This document shows, in pieces, positions 1 through 8,843 of a stretch of DNA of 64,000 nt. The notes beneath the pieces were generated by a model. The model saw only the letters and a program-made list of their open reading frames with translations. It was not told the DNA's origin and did not search any database. The position numbers were made by a program, and so were the translations under genes. The DNA is from Fusarium oxysporum f. sp. lycopersici 4287 (lineage: Eukaryota > Ascomycota > Sordariomycetes > Hypocreales > Nectriaceae): the NCBI RefSeq assembly GCF_000149955.1, contig NC_030993.1, positions 658,068 to 722,067 on the forward strand, given 5' to 3'. Every line of letters starts with the position of its first letter. Within the stretch, counting starts at the first letter, position 1.

Positions 1-1142
1 CAACCCCCTTCAAACAATGGACCAGGCACATGTTTTGTCGCTGGAACAAGGATCATTACAAAATCTGGAAACAAGCCTATCGAAGACCTTGAAGAAAACG
101 ACTGGGTATCGACTAACGGAGCAAACGACGAGTGGGGCCTTGTGTCTGACGAAAGGGTTGTCATCCCAGTAGACTCACCTATCATCTACGGGTTCAGTGA
201 GTCTGCGTTATCTCCTTCGAAAATTATTAACACGATTCTGATGCAGCATAGATGATGAAGCTCCGTTCTTCACCGCCGATCACGTCTTTCACACGACCAC
301 TGGCCTCCGAGCTCTCGATGCAGAGCTCGCCATGAAGGAAAACCCCTGGGCAGAAGTCGGTCGACTCTCAGCTGGTCATATTCTATACCGCCTGGGAAAA
401 GATGGGAGGACATACGACCAAGTTCCCATTCTGGACATTAACTGGCGTCAGATGCCGGAGGTCACCGAGGTCTACGGTGTCCATCTTCGCGAGGGTCGGC
501 GAAGTTATCACGCCAATGACTACCTGGTCATGGTTAACTACCCAGAGATTACACTCAAACGAATTTGTTCCACGCTTGCCACATTTTCACAGGAGGATCA
601 AGTACGCCTTCTGCAGTCATTGAAAGAACTGAATCCTCTCTTTGAACGATTCGGAATAGCAACTGTTTCCGAGATGGTTCAGCGCGAAGTCGACGCAGCA
701 AAGAATAACTTGACTGCGCGGATGTACAATGTCACCGAAAACAAGCTAGCTGGTCTTGCACATGCTTCGGTATGCTTCAATCCAGAGGAGATACCTACTG
801 TGGACTATTCTCAGCTTCCGTACGCACTCCCTGTTGTAACTTTGTTCGACGGAGTTATTTTAGTAAATGGAGTCGTCTGCGAGTATGGCCGTGTCGATAA
901 CGCCAACAGCGAAGTGAGATGGTCTCGTTTTATCAGCCAGAACATGGTTGAACATGGAGTTTTATCGATACAAGACCCACGGTTATCATTCTGGCATTGG
1001 ACAGATTTGCTACAGTACAGACTACGACGGAGATGATTTGTTGGAGCTTCCAGTGTTTCAGTATATGACTTATGGTTCTGAATGCGAGCTCGAGATGGAC
1101 GCTCTCAGTGCAGGTGTCACAAAACAGGAGCTGATTTCTTGA
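1..1142 (+). CDS. Hint-domain protein, 5' end outside window, frameshifted near the 3' end
   Basis: The frame entering at base 1 reads GTCFVAGTRI followed by an acidic IEDL stretch, the start of a Hint (hedgehog/intein) autoprocessing domain with its nucleophile-type Cys. A 55-nt GT-AG intron (197-251) joins it to the rest of the domain, which contains ADHVFHTTTGLRALD and HANDYLVMVNYP, typical of fungal Hint proteins. The upstream part, often a VWA or other sensor domain in such proteins, lies outside the window. The reading frame closes at 1036, but the more family-like C-terminus (STDYDGDDLLELPVF, ending at 1142) is in another frame that joins at the T run 960-963. So there is either a one-base insertion or a sequencing error. 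Cellular role unknown. Its place beside DEP2 does not prove cluster membership. Confidence 0.7.
197..251 (+). other. Intron in the Hint-domain gene
   Basis: GTGAGT donor at 197 and AG acceptor at 250-251. Removing it joins the two halves of the Hint domain in phase, while retention leads to a stop at 250-252 and beyond. Confidence 0.75.
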
Positions 1143-1534
1143 AGTCTGAAGCATGGTATGAATCTGGGTCTGATAAAGAGGAGTTGACGATATAATTCTT
1201 GCTGGGAAGGACGGTCAGATGTCTAACTAGGTATGTATGCGTTCTTATGCTAAACTTGGTGCATAGTACGAGATGTGATGTTGCACTCGGTGCGTATTTC
1301 CTTTGGCGGATCGGCGCTATCGGGACGGCATCCAACGGCCGCTCCCGCTTTATTGGCTACGGCGCTCCACCCACCGCGCTCGGGACCGAAGCGCCGGTCC
1401 TCCGGTCGGGCCCGTCTTCAACTTATCATCGAAATGGGTTTGGACGTCTCATAGTGACGACAACTCTGAGTCTTAAAGGAAATTTCCCATGAGAAAATCC
1501 TAACATTTTCCAGTCTCCAACAATACTTGTCGCC
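1143..1534. promoter_or_regulatory. Intergenic region upstream of the DEP2-like gene, GC-rich CGG block
   Basis: About 390 bases without a gene. Bases 1305-1420 are much more GC-rich than their surroundings and full of CGG/CCG triplets, the half-site of Zn2Cys6 regulators. They include a perfect CGGCCG palindrome at 1336-1341. A comparable block lies in the DEP4/DEP5 divergent promoter. This could be the target of the cluster regulator DEP6 (inference). Confidence 0.4.
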
Positions 1535-3251
1535 ATGCAGGGAAACTCGCAGTTCAAAGTCATCATCGTTGATGCCGGCGTCACAGGCCTTACGCTTGCT
1601 CACTGCCTAGCCAAAGCAGGCATCGAATTCGTCCTCTTGGACAAGGGCGTGGTGGCGCCGAGCTTCGGAACCACTATCACGCTTCAGCCGCACGGATGTC
1701 GATTTCTACACCAGTTAGGCTGCCTGGACGCAGTGCTTGCGAAATGCGATACCATGGGCGGCGCGCATTGCCGTGATCCCACCGGCAAGAGCTTTGCCTC
1801 TAACGACTTCTTTGGTGTTGTACGAAAGTTGTAAGTACAATCGCATTTTAGCTAGGGCTCACTCACTAATCATGTGAAGCGCGGGTTATGATACTAGGAC
1901 ACTCGACCGCCAAGTATTCCTGCGTCAGCTCTATGAACTGCTGCCCGATAAGTCTCAAGTTTACGAAAAGGCCCGTGTTGAGGATATTATCGAAGATAAC
2001 TCGTCAGCCCGTGTCGTTCTAGCTGATGGTCGTGAGTTCGTTGGTGATGTAGTAGTTGGTTCTGATGGCGTCCATTCCAAAGTCCGCGAAATCATGTGGG
2101 ACAAAGCCAACGCTCTGCGCCCTGGTATGATCACAGTTGATGAGAAGAGAGGTAAGTATATATCACCTTATGGCAGACGTTCTCAGTTGCTCACAGCCTT
2201 AAGCTATGGCCACTCAATACAATGCCATTGTAATGGCAAGCTCGCCAGTCCCAGGTATTGGTGCTCACGACATGGAAATCACTTCCAATGACAAGTACTC
2301 CTTTCTTCTCCTCTGCCAGCCAGACTGGATATCCATCATTGTGTACAGCAAGCTCCCTGAAGACCAGCAGTGTACGTGGCCCACAAGTCGACGTTATACT
2401 GAGGCCGATATGGAGGCGCTCGTGAGTAAGATATCTGAGCGTCCTGTCACAGATACTGTCTTCTTTGGGGAGTTGTGGAAGCGACGTCTGAAAGCACAAA
2501 TGACATCACTTGAAGAAGGAGTTCTGGAGCATTGGAACTCCGGCCGAATTGTTCTGGCTGGAGACGCTGTTCACAAGGTACGCGTTCCCATGAACGATAC
2601 TCTATTAGTATCTTGACAGGGCTGACTTATCTAGGTCACCCCGAACTCGGCCCTTGGAGGCAACACAGCGATGGAAGATGCCGTAGTAATCGCGAACACG
2701 CTCCATGCTCTATTGGCGAGGCACCCAAACAAAAAGCCCAGTGACGTAGAGCTACAAGATGCCATGCGCCAGGAGTATCGAGACACACGAGTAGACCGTG
2801 CTCGCGCCATAGTCAAAGCCGGAGGTGTCTTGACGAGACAGCAAGCTTATGACGGATGGAAGGCATACATCACCCAGAGATGGTTGACGCCCGTCATAGG
2901 ACTCGATAAATTGGCCCAGAAGATTGCATATGCATTACAGCGCCTAAACTGAACTATGTCGAGTTTGAAGAGAGAAGAGGGATCCTGGGCTGGCAAGACA
3001 CGATGGAGGCGGAGAAGGAGCATGCAATGAAGGGCAAGGTGGAGAAGAAGGAGAAGACAGGAATGTCTTGGAGTAATTGGAACGGCGGATTTGAAGCTAT
3101 TTTCCCGCATATATCGGGAGTCTTGGTAATTTTGTGGTTGGCCTTGTGGTTATTTCATCTCATCGCTTCTGAGGACCATGTGCCTGGCTTTGAGAGGGAC
3201 ACTCTAAGTTTTGTTGAAGTCTTCAACACGAGCTGGAGGAAGCCTTACTGA
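1535..3251 (+). pseudogene. DEP2: FAD-dependent monooxygenase, DEP2-like, frameshifted before the C-terminal membrane segment
   Basis: PaxM-type FAD monooxygenase: N-terminal Rossmann motif (IIVDAGVTGLTLAHCL), DG motif in the region VVGSDGVHSKVREIM, and the third FAD motif GRIVLAGDAVHK followed by TPNSALGGNTAMEDA. Exons are 1535-1830, 1880-2151, 2204-2577 and 2635 onward, with three GT-AG introns. The open frame ends at 2952 (419 aa). The family-like continuation (NYVEFEERRGILGWQDT, then a hydrophobic helix VLVILWLALWLFHLI) is in a different frame up to 3251, so one base has been lost or gained between about 2925 and 2942. The first Gly of GxGxxG is Asp. Either change could be disabling, and the C-terminal membrane anchor is lost. 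It lies 3'-to-3' with the transporter. Assignment to DEP2 is from order and family. Confidence 0.75.
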
Positions 3252-3706
3252 GCTCTGCTTCTTTGTCTCGAATTCGAACTAGTAATCGAATGTAAGTTGG
3301 CGCATAACTATTCACTACCCCTAGAGGTATAACTACCGACTGATCAGCCATAAATGTGTGGGATCAAGAGGTTTCCATGCAGGTGGTTGAATCAACACAC
3401 TTGCAGGGCCATGTGACGGTATTCTATTCAAAATCCACAAGTATTACAGATAGACTCGCTTACTCGGCAGCATCTTTGGGCAGCAGTCAAATCTGGGCAA
3501 GTAATGCGGGTTGACTCAAGATTATACATCATCTCTTATTATAACCAATGTTTATTTTACTGTATGACTGTTGTTACAATTTTCTAGTCAAAGTAGAAGA
3601 GAATATCAACTATCTTCCAAGCAACAAAGATCCTAGACACGCCGACATAATGGATGTTCAAGTCGGTCTTCTTCATCTATAATACCCCAATAGGTCTCAC
3701 CACCCT
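3252..3706. other. Intergenic region between convergent DEP2-like and DEP3-like genes
   Basis: About 455 bases of AT-rich sequence between two 3' ends. Nothing coding or repetitive was seen; it presumably holds both transcript ends. Confidence 0.5.
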
Positions 3707-5782
3707 TCAGGCTATCGCGGTTGATTCTATCTTTTTTCCCCCAAGCTTAGCTTTCTGATGCGGGTTAGTATCAGTCAACTAACATGTGTATGAAATGAGA
3801 CACCTACCACTAGTGGGCAAGCGCACACGAAACTGAGCGCAGCGGCCGCCATGAAAAAGGCCCAGATGCTCTTCATAGCACTCGCGATCTCTGGGATAAC
3901 CACGGCCTTTTCGTCTTCAGAGAGAGCTTTGAACACGGCGCTGCTGGTGCCCGCAATCAAGTTGCCAATGTCAGTATCGGAGGCTGTTGGCAAGGCGTTG
4001 CCGACTTTGTCAACGGCGACGTTGTGGAACAGGCTGCCACTGATAGCGAGAAAGAGTACCATTCCGAGATCCTGGGCTAGAGTCAAGGTTAGCTGGAGAC
4101 AACGCCGAATAGTTTGCCAGGGGAGACTTGCAAATCGTCATGGCACCAACTGCATTGGCAATTTCGTGGGTGGGAACCAGTGACTGCATGATGGCGAACC
4201 CAGCGACGATATAGCATCCCGCTCCGGCTCCAACAAGTATGTTGTAGCCGTATACCTTGCCATTAGATGTGGTGTCATCAATGGTGTCTGGAGGGTGTTA
4301 GAACAGACTATCAGAATGATGAGCAACTCACACATTAGAGCACTACCGATGAGCGCAAGGGCACTACCTCCGATGTACCAAACAGGAATCAGTCCGTATT
4401 TTGGCATCAGAAAGCCATTCAGCATTGAGACAGCAACCATAAACATGATCAAAGGAAGTAAACGAACGCCAGCCTCGAGTGCTCCGTCACTCTGAAGATG
4501 TCAGTGAGAATGTTTCATAATGCAGTCGGAACTCCTACCTTGATGAATTGAAAGTATAGAGGAACGAAGTAAGTCATGGCCTGGACTTGGTTAGTCAAAG
4601 TATTCCTTTCGATACTCAGTGACCTACTAAGATGATGCCTGAAGATAGGAAGACTTGGAGCTGCATGTTGATCAGAATCCACTTCTTGAAGAAGTGCAAG
4701 GGATACAAGCGGTTTTCCTTGGAGACTAGAGGATGTAGTTTAAGTAGGACTATAAAGGCCACCAGGAGAACGCCGGTGACAGTCCAGAGTGCAATGATGG
4801 TCCCTGAGTGAAATGAATAGACAACACCGCCGAAGGTCAGCGCAACGGTCAAGCAGGCAGATCCCGCCAGGAAGATGACTGCGTTAATCCAATCGACAAG
4901 GCGGAGCTTCTCCGCGAGAGATTTAGTAGGGCTGGGGTCGGTACTAGGAAATAGAAGGAAGTACGCAGGGGCAAAAACAGCGCTGATGGGAAGATTGATG
5001 TAAAATCCCTGGGTATCGAGTCAGTAAGTGTTGAATGAGAGAAAGAACGAAAGATACATACCCATCTCCAGGTTGCGCTGCTTGCTGCGAATGCGCCACC
5101 AACCTATCGAGAATGATCAGTCCGCATAAAGTAAACGGCTGGTTGGGAGGTAGAGCTTACAACAGGACCAAGAACACTGCCGATGCCCCACACAACAGTA
5201 CTTCCAGCAAGGTAAGCTGGCTTCTCTTGCTGGTTGGTAAGGACCGAGACATATGTCAAAGTGCCAGAATACATCCCAGAACCACCGATACCAGCGATGA
5301 CACGGCCGATGATGAGCGCTTGAATATTAGGTGCAGCACCGCATACAGCACTCCCGGCCTCGAAGAGGAAGATGTTGAAGATGTAGACCCATTTGATGTT
5401 GAAGACGCCATATACTTTGCCCCAGAGGAGAATGAACATGGTGCCGAGAGCGAAACCTGTACCGATCCATGACATGAGCTCGAGATGGCCGAAGTCGTTG
5501 ATGATACTGGGCTGGATATTTGCAACGATGGTATTGTCGATTGCGAAGAGGAGTGTTGTAGACAGCATTGCTGCATAGGCAACAGCCCACTAAACGAAGT
5601 CATCCTATGTTAGCAAGATAGCTTGAAAGGCCAAGATTTCCGGAAGCACTCACTCTCCATCCCTGAATGCTACGCTGTCCGGTTTCATTGAGAGATGCGT
5701 CGCTACTACCAGCGAGGTCGCCGGGAGTATGCGGGCTTCTGGGTGTTGCATCTGCAGGCTTCTCGGTACTTTGATCACTCAT
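3707..5782 (-). CDS. DEP3: MFS efflux transporter, 14-TM DHA type, DEP3-like, intact
   Basis: Nine exons (5782-5654, 5589-5161, 5103-5062, 5008-4628, 4580-4539, 4491-4332, 4287-4132, 4076-3808, 3754-3707) give an uninterrupted 551-aa protein. It starts with a polar Ser/Thr/Pro-rich tail (about 40 aa), then TM helices with the conserved segments AIDNTIVANIQP, WIGTGFALGT and GRVIAGIGGSGMYSG, typical of TOXA/GliA-like proton antiporters. All phases match. Intron 4131-4077 uses a GC donor (GCAAGT), and the last intron (3807-3755) has a clear branch site before CAG. The likely role is plasma-membrane export of the cluster metabolite or self-protection. It is one of two DEP genes here without a disabling change. 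Confidence 0.85.
4077..4131 (-). other. GC-AG intron in the DEP3-like gene
   Basis: On the minus strand the donor is GCAAGT (4131-4126) and the acceptor TAG (4077). Only this pairing keeps the MFS frame open into the segment AQDLGMVLFLAISG; no GT donor fits the phase. Confidence 0.7.
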
Positions 5783-6344
5783 GGTTGTGTGGATTCAGGT
5801 GGGATCTTGGTACTTTGATAGTGAAGAATGATAAGGTAGCTTTTTGTTTTCCGCACGAAAAGGGAGCATTTTTGTCAAGTAGAAGACTTGCAGCGAGATT
5901 ATACGAGAGCAGGGACGGACACGGGGCGGACGCGGACAGAGTGGGGCCGTCTTGACAGAGCACCAAAAGACCTGCGATCAGTCAATACCAACTCCGCTTG
6001 TTGCGCTAGTCCGCTTGACACCGAGGAAGACAGCCGATTGGTCATATCCAAGTGTGACGCCGAACTACAGCTCAGCAGCGACTTAGCACTGACCGCCAAG
6101 GGTGAGTTCAAAATATGGCAGGAATGTATCCGAAGAACTATTGCAAAATGAGAAGCTTGGAGGAGTATCAGTTCAGAGAGCTCAATGGGAGCTATGCTGC
6201 CTAGCATTGTTCTGATCACGATAGCTAAGCATTCTCGGAAACTAATTCCTTGCCTGTCAGAGGAAAAGAATGCAATTGTGTCGTGTCTAAACTAGGACCC
6301 AGACTCAATTTGGATACGTTCCATCGTGTTTCACAGCATATTGT
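5783..6344. promoter_or_regulatory. Intergenic region with the promoter of the DEP3-like gene
   Basis: About 560 bases between the DEP4 3' end and the DEP3 start, both on the minus strand. Bases 5908-5955 contain a run of CGGAC/GGACGG repeats, again CGG half-sites. No coding sequence was seen; the open frames here are short and lack family features. Confidence 0.4.
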
Positions 6345-8252
6345 CTACGTAGCCTTTCCGTTCTCCGCCTTTGTTCCATCAATCTCGTGTTGATGACGTC
6401 GAAGACTCATGTACTCGTCCAGAATAGTCTTGTAGCCACTTGGCTTATATCTCACAAACCATTCTTCAAAAGCATTGCTCTTACGGAACGGGTTGAGCCC
6501 GAGGTCCTTCATCAGAGTGTCGATGTACTACTCGCCGTCAGTAAAATGAAGTAACACGGACATACACCCAAAGCCTTCTTACAGGAATGTAGTCGTATAT
6601 GAAATACGAATGTTTCTTGCCTTGCTCAAGATACCTCTTTCTCGCCCAGGCATTGAAGTTTGCAGCCTTAGCCTCCATCTCTTCTCTTGGTGGCAGATCT
6701 CGCCATCCGAGCATCCATGTCACGCCCCAAAGCGCTTGGAGCTCAGCTGCAAGTGGCGCGAATGCGGAATGGATGTGCCCCGGAAACAAAATCGATCGAT
6801 CACCCCGCGCTGCCAGCTCAGGTACCACTAGACGGCGGTAATGTCTGTTGGGGCCGTGCCCGGTTCTCTTACTTGCTTTGGAGTCGCCGTATTGGCTTGC
6901 CGCATCGCGAAGGTATGGCAGAAGCTCGTCCACAGTCCTTTCGGCTTTCTCATCAAGCATAGTCCATCGGGAGAATTCTTCGGAGTCATACTCCAGACCG
7001 AGCTCACGTCTGAGACTAGGTTCGAATGCATCGTACCTCTTGTCGAAACCCGTGCAGTGAATCACGATATCGCTCGCGATGGAGTATCCGTTCTTCAAGT
7101 CCACGACATCCTTGTGGGAAAGAGTATTGATCTCGGTCGAGTGAATAGTAACGTCGCCGTTATGGAACGTCTCCCAAAAGTCAGGGGCGGTAGCGATGCC
7201 AATACCACCACTCCCCCAAAATACTCTGCAGTGAAGGAATGTCAGTCAAACAACTACAACAGTGATATCTTGGGAGTCTAATGCCTTACCCATCGCTATA
7301 GGGTCTAGGGCGCAGCTTTTCGGCATTCGGTGTTCTCCAGTAGTCTGCGTGAGATACTGAGATATAGTTCGTAGTTCACCAGTACACGTTGGTCAAAAGA
7401 CGTCCCAAGGCATTACGCTGGAAGAAGTTGTAACACATCCCAGAGATAGAAATGATACAGGGACTGAAGCTCGAGGCAAATCGAGTTGAGATGTGGTCAG
7501 CAATATTCCAAAGCCCCATGAACGTTGGCGCATAGATGCTAAATGGGCCAGATTCTCCGTCACGCATCACCCAGTCCACCTTCTTCCCAGCGCATAGCAG
7601 ATGATAGACCGCATCATATGAAGACTTTGAACGGCCGACGACGACAGTATGCTGTACGCTGTCGTTTATATAACCCTGGTACTTTCCAAGTTCGAGGGAG
7701 TGGATAACAGGCTTTTCAAAGTCTTCTCGTGGCCATTGAGGAATGATGGGACTCGAATTGGCGCCCGTGGCGTATATGAGCTTTCGACACGCCAAGGGCT
7801 TCTTTTCTCTGATGTTGAGTACCCAGCCATCCGATTCGGGGCCTCTCTTCACCTTTTCAACGCGGGTGTTGAGACGCAACCGAGGCATCAGGTTATGGTC
7901 TTTGGCAAAGCTCTCCAGGTATTTCTGTATTATCTTCCCAGATACAAACCCATCGGGTGATACATCCTCCTCTGGCATGGGATAGAAGGAATACTCGAAC
8001 AAAGGGTGGCTGATCTGAGCGAAAAGGCTGGGGTAAATACGCTCCTTGGACCATACTCCGCCGACTGTCTTGCCGTCGTCAAGGATGAGGAGGTTCGTCT
8101 CAGGAGCAAGCTCGAGGAATGTTCGGGCAGCCACCAACCCATACCATCCTATTACGTCCTGTTAGTCGGATCAAAAGCTTGCATTGCGTCAACGCCTTAC
8201 CTGCACCAACCACAATAACATCAAACATCTCCATAGTTTGGTTCATCGTCAT
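6345..8252 (-). pseudogene. DEP4: Flavin-containing (Baeyer-Villiger-like) monooxygenase, DEP4-like, with premature stop
   Basis: Four exons (8252-8201, 8148-7290, 7225-6583, 6527-6345) encode a 578-codon flavoprotein monooxygenase. It has an FAD motif GAGWYGLVAARTF created across the first intron, the FMO-like KTVGGVW segment, a second nucleotide-binding region (VVVGRSKSSYDA) and a third region, SDIVIHCTGFDKRYDAF. An in-frame TGA at 7378-7376 stops translation at residue 274. The coding frame continues unchanged on both sides (NVYW, then TTNYISVSHADYW), and no acceptable intron removes it. The product would lack the C-terminal half. It diverges from the PKS across about 590 bases. The enzyme would have oxidised the polyketide, in depudecin perhaps an epoxidation (inference). 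Confidence 0.8.
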
Positions 8253-8843
8253 GCTGTTCCAGTCGAGAACGCAATTCGTGTATACTGCAAACCCTTGAAC
8301 TTGGTCCCGGGTGGAAGAAACGATAAGTTGTCTTTAGTAGGTATTGGTCATACAAGACTCCGCCTGCTTATCTCTTGGCTCTGATTCCGGCGGCCCGGCC
8401 CGTTCCGGGTCCGCTCCGGATCTACCCTACGGACGGCCGAAGGGATTCGTCCGAATCGGCCGCGGTGCAGCGGTTCTCAAACGGCCGCCATCGGAGCAAC
8501 CGAATTTGGCTCAGTACTATTCAATTCCGCCGATAAGGTCTTTTCCGACGAGTGAAACGTGATGAGCCTTCGGCTACGTACCAATGCTCAAAGCCAAGAG
8601 TGTTGTGAGAACGAATTTGGAGGCTGAATACGACATTTGCGAATATAAATGTGAAAAAGGTACTCGGCTTTACAACAGAAACTACTTCATAATTAACCTT
8701 TCAGTATCAGCTACCAAGCAAAGAATTGTGCATCTTTATCAATAGTTTGTCAGAGATCCTTCTTTGTTTACTTCAGATCCCTTGTTCACTCGCTTACATC
8801 TGGGAACAGACATCGCATCTCAAATCCGCTCAGTATAACGACA
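8253..8843. promoter_or_regulatory. Divergent promoter between DEP4-like and DEP5-like genes with three CGGCCG palindromes
   Basis: 591 bases between two start codons. Bases 8385-8495 are GC-rich with CGGCCG at 8434-8439, 8457-8462 and 8482-8487, plus CCGGCGG/CCGG-type variants; the rest is AT-rich. The same hexamer is present upstream of DEP2. The layout suggests a shared regulator-binding region for both genes (inference). Confidence 0.45.

Noticed and set aside
7376..7400. Intron removing the DEP4 stop (GTGAAC or GTGTAC donor)
   Set aside because: None of the GT/AG combinations checked keeps the phase, and the bases between read as sensible protein in the original frame.
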